From Lachnospiraceae bacterium MC2017 (GTDB lineage: Bacteria > Bacillota > Clostridia > Lachnospirales > Lachnospiraceae): DNA of 64,000 nt. How positions within the stretch are numbered: the stretch's first letter is position 1; each line of letters opens with the position of its first letter. The position numbers and the translations under genes were made by a program. Below are positions 7,695 to 16,624 of this stretch, in pieces. A model generated the notes under the pieces. The model made no database searches, was not told the origin of the DNA, and saw only the letters and a program-made list of their open reading frames with translations. Location of the stretch: positions 124,001 through 188,000 of the forward strand of contig JNJK01000008.1 of assembly GCA_000701625.1 (NCBI GenBank), written 5' to 3'.

Positions 7695-9302
7695 TTACCC
7701 CCAATCCTCGGACAGCCAGTTCCTTAATAGACTTGCGGCGGCTTCCGGGTTTTCATCTACAAACTTTTCAATCAAAACTCTTGCTTCAGATTTTTGTTCT
7801 TCCAGATCAATATCTTCCAATGCAGCCTCCTGCGAACTCTGGAGCAGATCATTAAGCTGTATCTCCTCCTGTGGCTGTTCTGCTGCTTTCTCTGCACGCA
7901 TGGAACGAAGTACTACAAACGCCAGTAATCCGAGGATCAGTACTATAAGACCGATCATCAGGATCATCTGCCATGACAAACCTGTCTTTTCGCTGTCGAT
8001 AAATACCGGTTCATCATATGCAACGATCTGTATATTTGCTACCGGAATTCCTGTTGCCTTTGATACGACACTGCTTACATCCTCATCAACTTCCGTTTTG
8101 AGTCTTTCACCGTTCTGAGCTTTGAACTCATCAAAGGTCATTCCATCCAGTTTCCCCTGCGCTTTGAGATCATCCTCGTTATAAATCACATAGCGGATCG
8201 CTGTAATACCGATCGATGATGAATCATACTGTATCGCACCGCCGGCTTCCTTCGTCTGCCTTATAGTTTCATTTGGCAGATAATCTCTGGAAGTTTCATC
8301 AGTAGTTGTTGTGGAACTACCATTATCGGCATATACATAAGTGTTATCACCATTTGTATCAGTACCCGGAACCTGACCGCTGGCATTTTCTGCTGTCTGG
8401 CTATAGGTATCCTGATGTGAAAGCACACCCTGATCCTGTCCGTCTGCCGGTGAATACAAATGCTCAGTAGTCTCAATATTACTCCAGTTAAGATTCAGAT
8501 TCGGTACTACCTGCACGTTGTCGTAGATTTTTGCTCCGACAAGAGCATCCCTTATCTCACTCCTGACCAGATCATCATATTTTTTCTTGTAGGAAAGTCT
8601 GTTTGACGCGCTTCCGGATGATGTTCCGTCATCTTCCCCCGCAAATAACATCGAACCATCCTGTGACATGATCACCACATTAGTCGTAGTATCATTTCCT
8701 ATGGCTGTTGCGATAAATTTTGCGAGTCCCGCTGCAACATCATCTGTCAGAGCAGTTTTATCTTTCACATCCAGCATTACACTGGCATAGGACTCCTGCT
8801 GCTCATTTAAGAGAGTTCCATCATTATCCGGAATACTTAAATTAACGGTGGCTTTATCGATATATTCCTGCTTTTCCAAATCTTCTGCGATGTGTTTTTC
8901 CAGATAGACCTGATATTTCTTTTGTTTATCAGCCTCTGTTGTGGAAAAGCCGCCACTGAACACATTTGCGATGTCATACCCTTCTGCGGTGATATTATTG
9001 GCACCCAGAAGGATATTTGCATCAGAAAGCTGCTTTTTATTGATCTGGATAGTAAGACCATCATCCGAGATCTTGTAATCCATTTTCTGATCTTCAAGCA
9101 ACCCCTTTATCTCAGCTGTTTCTTTTGTATTTTCTGCAATTGCCAGTACAACGTACTGCGGTGAAGTAAGTGCCCACACAAACACAGTAATAGCCACAAC
9201 GACAGCAGCTGCCACAGACACTATCAGCGTCTTCTGCTTGATTGAAAACTTATTCCACCATTCCTTCAGTCTCTCCAGTAATTTCCCCAAACGTTCCTGC
9301 AT
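7695..9302 (-). CDS. fliF: Flagellar MS-ring protein FliF
   Basis: FliF forms the membrane-embedded MS-ring around the export gate. The frame has an N-terminal membrane segment (V-S-V-A-A-A-V-V-V-A-I-T-V-F-V-W), the YscJ/FliF ring domain, a large periplasmic-type region, a second membrane segment (I-L-M-I-G-L-I-V-L-I-L-G) and a short cytoplasmic tail ending L-R-N-W-L that binds FliG. An upstream GTG at 9356 has its ribosome-binding site too close. The ATG at 9302 has GGGGG with a 7-base spacer and is preferred, giving 535 residues. Confidence 0.94.
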   Translation of the reverse strand: MQERLGKLLERLKEWWNKFSIKQKTLIVSVAAAVVVAITVFVWALTSPQYVVLAIAENTKETAEIKGLLEDQKMDYKISDDGLTIQINKKQLSDANILLGANNITAEGYDIANVFSGGFSTTEADKQKKYQVYLEKHIAEDLEKQEYIDKATVNLSIPDNDGTLLNEQQESYASVMLDVKDKTALTDDVAAGLAKFIATAIGNDTTTNVVIMSQDGSMLFAGEDDGTSSGSASNRLSYKKKYDDLVRSEIRDALVGAKIYDNVQVVPNLNLNWSNIETTEHLYSPADGQDQGVLSHQDTYSQTAENASGQVPGTDTNGDNTYVYADNGSSTTTTDETSRDYLPNETIRQTKEAGGAIQYDSSSIGITAIRYVIYNEDDLKAQGKLDGMTFDEFKAQNGERLKTEVDEDVSSVVSKATGIPVANIQIVAYDEPVFIDSEKTGLSWQMILMIGLIVLILGLLAFVVLRSMRAEKAAEQPQEEIQLNDLLQSSQEAALEDIDLEEQKSEARVLIEKFVDENPEAAASLLRNWLSEDWG

Positions 9303-9387
9303 CAGAAAGCCCCCGATTCCAATACTCAAACTGACAGGATTTAGGTCAGTGCTCACTCGCCCCTAAACACCGACATTCCTTACAAAA

Positions 9388-9696
9388 TCAAACCTGCATC
9401 TGCATGATCTCGCGATATGCTTCCATAAACTTGTCTCTTAGTGCAGTTGTATATGTAAGTGCTGCAGAAGCCTTTGCCTGTGCTATTGCCAGATCATGTG
9501 TATTCTCTGTAAGTCCCAGCGCAAGCTTTATTTCTTCATCTTCCTGCTCCTGCAGATAGGAATTTGTCTCATTGACCTGATTTACCGCTGCCTGCAAAAA
9601 GGAATTAAAGTTTCCGCTATCCTCAATCCTTGTATATGCAGGTGCCGCATTTTTAATAGCCTCAGAAGAAACGTTATATAATTTTGTTATATCCAA
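9388..9696 (-). CDS. fliE: Flagellar hook-basal body junction protein FliE
   Basis: FliE joins the MS-ring to the rod. The 102-residue length is normal. The C-terminal block D-L-A-I-A-Q-A-K-A-S-A-A-L-T-Y-T-T-A-L-R-D-K and the terminal E-A-Y-R-E-I-M-Q-M-Q are family hallmarks. Translation starts at TTG, with GAGGGG eight bases upstream. It lies between flgC and fliF, the standard order. Confidence 0.93.
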   Translation of the reverse strand: MDITKLYNVSSEAIKNAAPAYTRIEDSGNFNSFLQAAVNQVNETNSYLQEQEDEEIKLALGLTENTHDLAIAQAKASAALTYTTALRDKFMEAYREIMQMQV

Positions 9697-9738
9697 TTTT
9701 TATACCCCTCAAATATAAACCACGATTTTATGCTACCC

Positions 9739-10197
9739 TTAAGCCTGACCTATCGTAAGCCCCTTCTCTGCGATACTCTTGCTCGCATTAAACGCTGTCG
9801 CATTTGCTTCATACGCACGACTTGCGTCAATAAGATTGGTCATCTCCGTTATGGTATTTACATTCGGATAATGAACATAACCATTTTCATCTGCATCCGG
9901 ATGTGACGGATCATATACCATCTTGTAGTCGGTATGCGTATCCTCATATACGCCGCCAACCTTTACACCTGCCATTCCTGTACGATTATACTTACTCATA
10001 TTATTTGTCAGGACAGCATTAAAAGTGGCATGAGGATCATTTTTTTCCTCAAATGTCACTACCTTCCTTGTATATGGTCCACCGTTTCCCGTCCTTGTGG
10101 TGTTTGCGTTTGCGATATTTTCAGAAATGATATCCATCCGAAAACGTTCAGCCGTTAATCCGGATGTATTGATACTAAACACATCAAAAGCTCCCAT
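9739..10197 (-). CDS. flgC: Flagellar proximal rod protein FlgC
   Basis: FlgC is a proximal rod subunit. The N-terminus F-S-I-N-T-S-G-L-T-A-E-R-F-R-M-D-I-I-S-E and the N-I-A-N-A-N-T-T-R motif are the flagellar rod/hook signature. The C-terminus M-T-N-L-I-D-A-S-R-A-Y-E-A-N matches the rod family. The length of 152 is typical. The ATG has GAGGGG six bases upstream. It follows flgB by 69 bases. Confidence 0.95.
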   Translation of the reverse strand: MGAFDVFSINTSGLTAERFRMDIISENIANANTTRTGNGGPYTRKVVTFEEKNDPHATFNAVLTNNMSKYNRTGMAGVKVGGVYEDTHTDYKMVYDPSHPDADENGYVHYPNVNTITEMTNLIDASRAYEANATAFNASKSIAEKGLTIGQA

Positions 10198-10266
10198 AAA
10201 GCACCCCTCACTTTTTCTACCCTTGTTCTACCCTTTTGTCACTTTGATGTTTATCGAAGACTATGA

Positions 10267-10656
10267 TCACTTTGCAACCGTCTTAATATTACTAAACTCA
10301 GCATTTATGCTCTGTGTCAGTCCATTATATAGAGTTGTATTAGATGCGAGATGCGCACTCTCTGTTTCTATATCGACATTATTTCCGTCCAGACGATAGG
10401 AAAAATTCTCATGATCTGTAAAAACTGTTCCCTTAAGATGATCAAGTCTCACTGATCCAACCTTTTCGTCAAGACTCTTATATCTGGAATGTCTGAGTGC
10501 CTTCTCAAGATTTGCTGAAAAAGAAACGTCCTGGCGCTTATAGCCGGGCGTGTTGATATTGGCGAAGTTATTTGCTATCGCCTTGTTGCGCAGATATGAC
10601 GCATCAGCAGCCCTGTCCAGGACATTGATATAATCGTAAATATTTGTATTTATCAT
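10267..10656 (-). CDS. flgB: Flagellar proximal rod protein FlgB
   Basis: FlgB is the first rod protein and usually the first gene of the fla/che operon in Firmicutes, as here. The N-terminal block A-I-A-N-N-F-A-N-I-N-T-P-G-Y-K-R is diagnostic, and the C-terminus L-Y-N-G-L-T-Q-S-I-N-A-E-F matches the family. The open frame extends 13 codons upstream, but the ATG at 10656 with GGGGGG upstream gives the normal start M-I-N-T-N and 129 residues. Confidence 0.95.
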   Translation of the reverse strand: MINTNIYDYINVLDRAADASYLRNKAIANNFANINTPGYKRQDVSFSANLEKALRHSRYKSLDEKVGSVRLDHLKGTVFTDHENFSYRLDGNNVDIETESAHLASNTTLYNGLTQSINAEFSNIKTVAK

Positions 10657-10745
10657 ACGCTCACCCCCCGACTCCCTGCAGAAAAACTGAAGCAATAATT
10701 GCGTTCCCCAATACGCATTTAGTATACTTCAGAGTCTCAATTTCA

Positions 10746-10773
10746 ATTATAAGTATTTCAGGGTAGAAGTCAA
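10746..10773 (-). promoter_or_regulatory. Sigma-A-like promoter of the flagellar operon
   Basis: On the minus strand TTGACT (10768-10773) is separated by 16 bases from a perfect TATAAT (10746-10751). Transcription would begin near 10739, leaving a leader of about 83 bases before flgB. This is the only good promoter match ahead of flgB, and no sigma-28 consensus was seen there. It lies immediately beside an intergenic repeat. Confidence 0.65.
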
Positions 10774-10810
10774 CGGAATGAGGCGTTGCACCTCATTAAG
10801 AACATAGAAT

Positions 10811-10954
10811 CGTAACTGTTCACACGTAAACGGAGCATTTACTGCGGAGTTTACGACAAAGAAAGATGAATAGCCATTGGATTTTGCCATCGACGAAGTC
10901 GATTTTATTGCAAAATCCGTTACGTGAGCGAGCTGTAAGCGAGTGAACAGTAAC
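10811..10954. repeat. Family 1 structured intergenic repeat, copy A
   Basis: This 144-base unit is bounded by inverted ACTGTTCAC / GTGAACAGT ends. Inside it lie a hairpin with arms CGTAAAC / GTTTACG and a second with arms GGATTTTGC / GCAAAATCC capped by ATCGACGAAGTCGAT. Reverse-complemented, it aligns almost base for base with copy B (43455-43599), and its right two thirds with copy C (56019-56160). A 72-codon open frame across it (10747-10965) is a translation of the repeat. The sequence AACATAGAAT occurs on both sides (10801-10810 and 10952-10961), possibly a target duplication. Confidence 0.85.
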
Positions 10955-10960
10955 ATAGAA

Positions 10961-11026
10961 TCCAATGCACGCAGTGCATTTTTTAACTTAGAGGAATTTC
11001 AACTGAATTTCCTCTAAGTTAAAAAT
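10961..11026. repeat. Family 3 palindromic repeat after the codY terminator
   Basis: This 66-base block holds TGCAC-GCA-GTGCA and a long palindrome with 17-base arms around TTTTTAACTTAGAGGAA. A second copy sits at 30447-30512 after the rpoZ terminator, with the same order of parts: TCCA(A/T)TGCACGCAGTG, then the palindrome. Shorter half-copies follow the proB terminator and the terminator at 49081. On the minus strand the A-tract at its right edge is the U-tract of the codY terminator. Confidence 0.75.
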
Positions 11027-11049
11027 GGAGATGGGGTTAACCCATCTCC
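11021..11049 (-). terminator. codY intrinsic terminator overlapping the stop codon
   Basis: GGAGATGGG and CCCATCTCC (11027-11049) form a perfect 9-base stem whose loop contains the codY stop codon, followed on the minus strand by ATTTTT. A terminator stem that includes the last codons is compact but plausible. The sequence directly after it is the family 3 motif AACTTAGAGGAA. Confidence 0.8.
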
Positions 11050-11816
11050 GACTGCCATGAATGTGCTTCATCGTAAACATCATCATTTATGATCTTGATA
11101 TTTGTTCCGCGCATTCCTGCGGAGCGTGTCTCTATGATGCCTGCACTTTCGAGTTTCTTCATCGCATTAACTATGATAGAACGTGTGATCCCGATATTTT
11201 CTGCGATTCTGGAAGCAACGATAGTGCCCTCTTTACCATCAAGACTGTCAAGAACGTGTACTACAGCTTTAGCCTCTGAGTATGAAAGAGATGCAAATGC
11301 TGAACGAACAACCTTTTCCTTTCGATTCTCTTCTGCGTCTTCTTCACTAAGGGAACGGAGCATCTCAAGACCAACTACAGTTGTACCGTATTCACATACG
11401 ATGATATCTTCGATCGAATACATATCCGAAAGACGGCTTACAATAAGAGTTCCGAGTCGTCTTCCTGCGATAAAAATCGGAGCTACCAGTACATGATACT
11501 TTCCTGCAGTCTCCTGATCAAAACCTAAAGTCTGGAGATTAACATTTTCCTGCATGGAAAGGATTCCAAGAAGACGGTCATTAAGTGCACCGTTCAGGAA
11601 AGATCCGACTTTAACCTCAGGCAGAAGACAGCCTTCCTCGGATGTCTCTGCATCTTCTCCAAGCACCTTTCCCTTACGGCTGATGACCATTACATTTGCC
11701 GAAAGAAGATGGTGAAGAACTCCGCAAATATCTGAAAAAGCTACCTTTCCCTTTTTGTTCTGGTGCAGGAGTACATTTACATTTCTGATCCTGTCCAATA
11801 ATTCAACACTGCTCAT
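11037..11816 (-). CDS. codY: GTP- and branched-chain-amino-acid-sensing repressor CodY
   Basis: CodY represses nutrient-adaptation genes when GTP and branched-chain amino acids are plentiful. The 259 residues fit the family. The N-terminal GAF domain opens L-L-D-R-I-R-N-V-N-V-L-L-H-Q, and the C-terminal winged helix reads A-E-N-I-G-I-T-R-S-I-I-V-N-A then K-L-E-S-A-G-I-I-E-T-R-S, close to the Bacillus CodY recognition helix. It follows topA after a 25-base gap, in the common topA-codY order next to the flagellar operon. The start has AAAGGAT. Confidence 0.96.
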   Translation of the reverse strand: MSSVELLDRIRNVNVLLHQNKKGKVAFSDICGVLHHLLSANVMVISRKGKVLGEDAETSEEGCLLPEVKVGSFLNGALNDRLLGILSMQENVNLQTLGFDQETAGKYHVLVAPIFIAGRRLGTLIVSRLSDMYSIEDIIVCEYGTTVVGLEMLRSLSEEDAEENRKEKVVRSAFASLSYSEAKAVVHVLDSLDGKEGTIVASRIAENIGITRSIIVNAMKKLESAGIIETRSAGMRGTNIKIINDDVYDEAHSWQSEMG

Positions 11817-11841
11817 AATATCCTTTCAAACTCACTAAAAA

Positions 11842-13935
11842 CTACGCCTCCTGATCCTTACGATCGAGGACTTTCTTACATTCTTCATTGGTACATACAA
11901 GGCGGTTACCCTTTTCTACCATCATGGAACCGCAATCCGGACACTTAACTGCACTTGGCTTTGGCCAGCTCATAAAGTCACAGTCCGGGAATCCGATACA
12001 GCCATAATATCTCCTGCCCTTACGGGTCATCTTCATGACTATATCATTTCCGCACTTCGGACACGGAACATTGATCTTTTCAAAATACGGCTTGGTATTT
12101 CTGCATTCCGGGAAACCGGGACATGCAAGGAATTTACCATGCGGGCCATATTTTATTACCATATGGCGTCCGCAGTTCTCGCACACCACATCGGTTTCCT
12201 CATCCTGTATCTTCACTTCAGCGATTTCTTTTTCAGCTCTCTTAACAGCTTCATCGAGATCCGGATAGAAATTACGGATGATAGTTTTCCACTGTACCTT
12301 TCCTTCTTCCACCCCGTCAAGAAGTGTCTCGAAATTAGCTGTGAAATTCACATCAACGATACTCGGAAATGCATCTTTTAAGATGTTATCAACTGCACGA
12401 CCTATTTCTGTTACAAACAGGTTTTTCTGTTCCTTAGTAACATAACGGCGTGCAAGTATAGTCGTTATCGTAGGAGCATAGGTACTCGGTCTGCCTATAC
12501 CAAGTTCCTCAAGCGTACGAACGAGAGAAGCTTCGGTATAATGTGCCGGCGGCTGAGTAAAATGCTGCTTTTCTTCCATGTCGTTCAGAGAAAGTTCACT
12601 TTCCTTAGTGATATCTCCGACAAGAACATTGCCCTCTTCCTTTTCCTCATCCTTAACTGAATAAACTGACATAAATCCGTCAAATTTCAGCTTTGACGCA
12701 GAAACGGTAAATAAATACTTCTCACCTGCTTCAATCTTTACACTTACTGTACCGTACTTTGCCGGAGCCATCTGACTCGCTGCAAATCTCTTCCAGATAA
12801 GCTGATAAAGCCTGTACTGATCCCTTGAAAGGCTGTCCTTTACATCAAACGGGGTCCTGTTTATGTCTGTCGGACGTATTGCCTCATGAGCATCCTGAAT
12901 CCGTTCCTGACTCTTCTTTGCCTTTACAGGAGCCGCCAGAAACTCTTCACCATAATTCTCCTTGATATATTCCGCTGCAGCTGCAGTTGCTTCTTCGGAA
13001 ACACGAGTCGAATCTGTACGAAGATAGGATATCATACCTACAGTTCCGCTGCCCTTGATATCCACGCCTTCATACAACTGCTGAGCGATCCTCATCGTCT
13101 TCTGTGTTGAAAAGTTTAGAACAGAAGATGCTTCCTGCTGAAGTGTACTCGTTGTAAACGGTAGTGGCGCCTTCCTAACACGCTCTCCCTTTCGTACGTC
13201 AGTCACAACATAAGATGCCTTCTCACAGAACGCACGGATTTCATCAGCTTCCTGCTTATTATGGATCGTGATCTTTCCGTTCCTGTCTCCGGAAAACTTG
13301 GCTGTAATAGGTTTTTTCTCACCCTTTACATCAAGAATCGCATCCATAGTCCAATATTCATCCGGAATGAATGCCTCTATTTCATTTTCTCTCTCACAAA
13401 TGATGCGGAGAGCAACGGACTGTACTCGTCCTGCCGAAAGACCACGTTTTACCTTTGCCCAAAGAAGCGGCGATATTCCGTAGCCCACCATACGGTCAAG
13501 GACACGGCGTGCCTGCTGAGCATCTACAAGGTTCATATCAAGTTCACGAGATGCCTTGAGCGAATTTTTAACCGCAGTCTTCGTGATCTCATTAAAAGTG
13601 ATCCGCTCAACTTTTTTATCCGTAACTCCGGGCTCAAGCTTCAGAGCTTTCATCAGATGCCATGAAATAGCTTCTCCCTCACGGTCCGGGTCAGTTGCGA
13701 GAAAGATCTTATCTGCTTTTTTTACTTCTTTTCTGAGAGATGCAAGCAGCTCACCCTTTCCACGGATAGTGATGTACTTCGGCTCAAAGTCTTGCTCAAT
13801 ATCGATACCCATCTGGCTCTTTGGCAGGTCCCTTACGTGACCCATAGATGCCACAACCTGATAGGTGCTTCCTAAAAACTTTTTAATGGTCTTCACCTTC
13901 GCCGGTGACTCCACGATAACGAGATTCTTTGCCAT
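11842..13935 (-). CDS. topA: DNA topoisomerase I
   Basis: Type IA topoisomerase that relaxes negative supercoils by passing one strand through a transient break. The TOPRIM domain (V-I-V-E-S-P-A-K-V-K-T-I then D-P-D-R-E-G-E-A-I) is intact, and the active-site tyrosine lies in I-S-Y-L-R-T-D-S-T-R. Three C-terminal Cys4 zinc ribbons are visible (C-E-N-C, C-P-K-C and C-P-D-C starts). Length 697 is normal. The ATG overlaps the dprA stop as TAATG, so the two are translationally coupled. Confidence 0.97.
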   Translation of the reverse strand: MAKNLVIVESPAKVKTIKKFLGSTYQVVASMGHVRDLPKSQMGIDIEQDFEPKYITIRGKGELLASLRKEVKKADKIFLATDPDREGEAISWHLMKALKLEPGVTDKKVERITFNEITKTAVKNSLKASRELDMNLVDAQQARRVLDRMVGYGISPLLWAKVKRGLSAGRVQSVALRIICERENEIEAFIPDEYWTMDAILDVKGEKKPITAKFSGDRNGKITIHNKQEADEIRAFCEKASYVVTDVRKGERVRKAPLPFTTSTLQQEASSVLNFSTQKTMRIAQQLYEGVDIKGSGTVGMISYLRTDSTRVSEEATAAAAEYIKENYGEEFLAAPVKAKKSQERIQDAHEAIRPTDINRTPFDVKDSLSRDQYRLYQLIWKRFAASQMAPAKYGTVSVKIEAGEKYLFTVSASKLKFDGFMSVYSVKDEEKEEGNVLVGDITKESELSLNDMEEKQHFTQPPAHYTEASLVRTLEELGIGRPSTYAPTITTILARRYVTKEQKNLFVTEIGRAVDNILKDAFPSIVDVNFTANFETLLDGVEEGKVQWKTIIRNFYPDLDEAVKRAEKEIAEVKIQDEETDVVCENCGRHMVIKYGPHGKFLACPGFPECRNTKPYFEKINVPCPKCGNDIVMKMTRKGRRYYGCIGFPDCDFMSWPKPSAVKCPDCGSMMVEKGNRLVCTNEECKKVLDRKDQEA

Positions 13936-14843
13936 TACCCCTGACTCTTTCTGTAATAATTATTCTTCCCTGTTTCTGCAACAAGTCCCTTCAATATTAG
14001 CTGTAGCAGCGCCGGAAGGAGTTTCTGTACACTTAGATGTGTTGCATAGACAAGCTCATCCAGCGTTTTGGGATACAAATCCAAGCAACTATACACCATT
14101 TTTTCATCCTTTGCAAGACGGACTGTTTTTTCCATCCCGGTATTTTTCCCATTAACGAGAGACACTCCCATTAAATTTTCCGGATAAATCCCAAGCGCTT
14201 CCAGTATTATATCGGGCGAAAGTGCCGTTCCCGCACCGTCTGCTATTAATTTATTGCATCCGGCACTAAGCGGATCTGTAATGCGTCCCGGAACAGCATA
14301 CACATCTCTTCCCTGTTCCAGTGCCCTTTTTACGGTTATACCCGTACCTGACCTGATCCTTGACTCTACAACCAGCAGTATATCCGATAATCCGGAAATA
14401 ATCCTGTTTCTTGATGGAAAAAATTTTGCGACCGGCTGCGTTCCCGGCGGAAACTCACTTATGATCCCGCCTTTTTCCGGTATATGATAAAATAGATCAC
14501 TGTTTTCCTTAGGGTACAGCACATCTACTCCACACCCCAATATCGCAAAGGTCGGATGACCTGCTTCCATAGCTGCCCTCTGACTTACTCCGTCTATTCC
14601 GCGTGCCATACCACTCACGATCTGTACTCCTGCATCCGACAAACAGGCTGCGAAATATTTTGCTGTACTGATGCCATACTGCGATGCATTTCTGCTGCCT
14701 ATGATACCGACCGTAGGCCGCTCAGGGTCAGGCAGATTTCCTCTTATATAAAGGACGTCCGGGCAATTAGGAATTTCCCGGAGTCTGTCAGGAAATTCCT
14801 TATCAAGTGGTGTTATACATCTTATATCACTGTTCCTGTCCAC
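13935..14843 (-). CDS. dprA: DNA-processing protein DprA
   Basis: DprA loads RecA on incoming single-stranded DNA during natural transformation. The Rossmann core shows I-G-S-R-N-A-S-Q-Y-G, V-S-G-M-A-R-G-I-D and F-F-P-S-R-N-R-I-I-S-G-L-S. A C-terminal winged-helix (DML1-like) segment follows. At 302 residues it lacks the N-terminal SAM-like extension of longer DprA proteins. The start is GTG at 14843, inside the comM stop region (17-base overlap), with no strong ribosome-binding site, suggesting coupling to comM. The motif S-G-T-G-I-T replaces the usual S-G-(S/A)-L-I-T. Confidence 0.93.
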   Translation of the reverse strand: MDRNSDIRCITPLDKEFPDRLREIPNCPDVLYIRGNLPDPERPTVGIIGSRNASQYGISTAKYFAACLSDAGVQIVSGMARGIDGVSQRAAMEAGHPTFAILGCGVDVLYPKENSDLFYHIPEKGGIISEFPPGTQPVAKFFPSRNRIISGLSDILLVVESRIRSGTGITVKRALEQGRDVYAVPGRITDPLSAGCNKLIADGAGTALSPDIILEALGIYPENLMGVSLVNGKNTGMEKTVRLAKDEKMVYSCLDLYPKTLDELVYATHLSVQKLLPALLQLILKGLVAETGKNNYYRKSQG

Positions 14844-16377
14844 CCCAGTACCTCCTGTCTATCGCTCTGTAACCGACCGCCTCAGCTATATGCTGCACTT
14901 TTATGTTGTCCTGATGATCCAGATCTGCGATCGTCCTTGCACACTTAAGTATCCTGTGATATGCCCTGGCACTTAATCCCATCTTCCTGAAAGCATTTTC
15001 CATAAATCTTTCTTCCTTGATCCCTATACTGCAATATTTTCGTATGTCCGATGATCTTAAGTCAGAATTAAATCTTAACGCGCTTCCCTTAAAACGCTTT
15101 TTTTGTATCAGAGCAGCTTCCTCAACTCTCTGTCTTATTGTTTCAGAATCCTCAGGTGTCGGCATCCGGTCCGCATGTGCCAGTTCTTCAAAACTAACTT
15201 CTCTTGCCTCAACACATATATCTATACGATCTAAAAGCGGTCTGCTGATCCTGGACAGATAACTATGCACTTCGTTTTCCGAACAGGTGCATCTGCTCCT
15301 ATCAGGATAATAGCCACATTTACACGGATTAAGAGCGGTCGCCAACAGGAAGTCTGCAGGGAATGTATATGTTCCGTTTACCCGCGAGATACATATCTTC
15401 CTGTCTTCTAACGGCTGCCTCAATATCTCGATCGTTTTACGGTCAAACTCAGGCAGCTCGTCGAGAAATAGCACTCCGCGATGAGCGAGGCTTATCTGAC
15501 CCGGACGAGGTACTTTTCCACCTCCGCTTAATGACACCGCAGATGCCGTATGATGAGGACTAACAAACGGTCTCTCCGTCTTTAACCCATCCGCTCCAAG
15601 AAGACCTGATACACTGTATATCTCCGATATTTCCAGACATTCCTCCGGCGAAAGAGCCGGAAGTATTGACGGAAGGCACTTAGCCATCATGCTCTTTCCA
15701 CTTCCCGGAGGGCCTATCATCATGATATTGTGCATACCACTCACAGCAACTTCCATTGCTCGTCTTACTACAATCTGTCCCTGAACGGACGAAAAATCAT
15801 CCATACTGTCTGCCCTGTTCGTCAGGCTTTCCTCCACAGAAAATACCGTCGGGGCAATCTTTTCCTCTCCCGTAAGATATTCTACAAACTGCCTCAGAGT
15901 ACTGATGCCTATCACTTCGATCCCGTCTACAGCGCCCCCTTCTTTTGCATTTTCTTTCGGAAGGATAAATCTTTTATACCTGCTTTCTTTAGCTTTCCTC
16001 GCCATCGGAAGTATCCCGTTCACTCGTCTGACTTCTCCCGACAAGCTCACTTCTCCGGCAACCACTGTATTATCTAATTCTTTTTGATCTACTACCCCCA
16101 TCGCACATAAAAGTGATGCTGCGACTGCCAGATCAAATGAAGTTCCGCTTTTTTTCTGATCTGCAGGTGACAGATTAACCGTGATACGTCTCGGCGGTAT
16201 TAGAAAACCGCTATTCTTTAGCGCGGTTCTAATCCTCTCCCTTGATTCCCTTACTTCACTTCCAAGGAATCCGACCATTTCAAATACAGGAAGTCCACCC
16301 TCTGACAGATCTGTCTCCGCCAGGACTTCCTGTACTGCCATACCGTTAATGGCCATGGTGTGAATACTACTGAACAA
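14827..16377 (-). CDS. comM: YifB/ComM family Mg-chelatase-like AAA+ helicase
   Basis: ComM is a hexameric AAA+ branch-migration helicase that helps recombination in natural transformation. The 516 residues show an N-terminal Lon-like domain, Walker A G-P-P-G-S-G-K-S, Walker B G-V-L-F-L-D-E-L-P-E-F and the zinc-type C-K-C-G-Y-Y insert with C-T-C. The start is TTG at 16377 with AAAGGAG seven bases upstream. It is first in a comM-dprA-topA-codY unit with a consensus-like promoter at 16585-16613. Confidence 0.94.
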   Translation of the reverse strand: MFSSIHTMAINGMAVQEVLAETDLSEGGLPVFEMVGFLGSEVRESRERIRTALKNSGFLIPPRRITVNLSPADQKKSGTSFDLAVAASLLCAMGVVDQKELDNTVVAGEVSLSGEVRRVNGILPMARKAKESRYKRFILPKENAKEGGAVDGIEVIGISTLRQFVEYLTGEEKIAPTVFSVEESLTNRADSMDDFSSVQGQIVVRRAMEVAVSGMHNIMMIGPPGSGKSMMAKCLPSILPALSPEECLEISEIYSVSGLLGADGLKTERPFVSPHHTASAVSLSGGGKVPRPGQISLAHRGVLFLDELPEFDRKTIEILRQPLEDRKICISRVNGTYTFPADFLLATALNPCKCGYYPDRSRCTCSENEVHSYLSRISRPLLDRIDICVEAREVSFEELAHADRMPTPEDSETIRQRVEEAALIQKKRFKGSALRFNSDLRSSDIRKYCSIGIKEERFMENAFRKMGLSARAYHRILKCARTIADLDHQDNIKVQHIAEAVGYRAIDRRYWGGQEQ

Positions 16378-16401
16378 ATTAAAACTCCTTTCACGTATTA
16401 A

Positions 16402-16480
16402 ATGTTGTAATGGTCAAAAGAACTTTTGCCCATTCCTTATGACACGAATTACTTCGTTGTTGATGTAACTCACGCAATTA
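16402..16480. repeat. Degenerate copy of the 55865-56210 composite repeat
   Basis: The left part (ATGGTCAAAAGAACTTTTGCCCATT) read in pieces matches the GGGTCAAAAG ... TTTTGCCCC palindrome at the right end of the composite element. The right part (ACACGAATTACTTCG ... TGTAACTCACGCAATT) matches the GATAACACGAATTGCTTCG module found at 26053 and 54734. It lies in the leader of the comM operon. Confidence 0.6.
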
Positions 16481-16549
16481 TAAAAAGTGAATATCCTGGC
16501 AGAACTGCCAAAGAATACCGATCAGAGAAGAACCCCTGCGGTTTAAGAT

Positions 16550-16583
16550 AATTCGCGGAAACCCCATCAGGATTTCCGCGAAT
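16550..16583. repeat. Perfect 11-base inverted repeat in the comM leader
   Basis: ATTCGCGGAAA and TTTCCGCGAAT flank an 11-base loop. No U-tract follows on either strand, so it is not a normal terminator. The predicted start of the comM transcript falls within it, so it could form only partly in the RNA or act as a DNA site. Confidence 0.7.
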
Positions 16584-16584
16584 T

Positions 16585-16613
16585 AGATTAACGTGCTTTT
16601 TATTTATTGTCAA
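16585..16613 (-). promoter_or_regulatory. Promoter of the comM-dprA-topA-codY unit
   Basis: TTGACA (16608-16613) is followed after 17 bases by TAATCT (16585-16590) on the minus strand, a near-consensus sigma-A promoter. It lies between the pilT stop and comM, leaving a leader of about 200 bases that contains the inverted repeat and the degenerate composite repeat. Confidence 0.65.
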
Positions 16614-16624
16614 GACTTGCTGCA

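Noticed and set aside
10747-10965. 72-codon open frame between codY and flgB
   Set aside because: It is a translation of family 1 repeat copy A; similar peptide fragments appear from copy B in another frame, and there is no ribosome-binding site.
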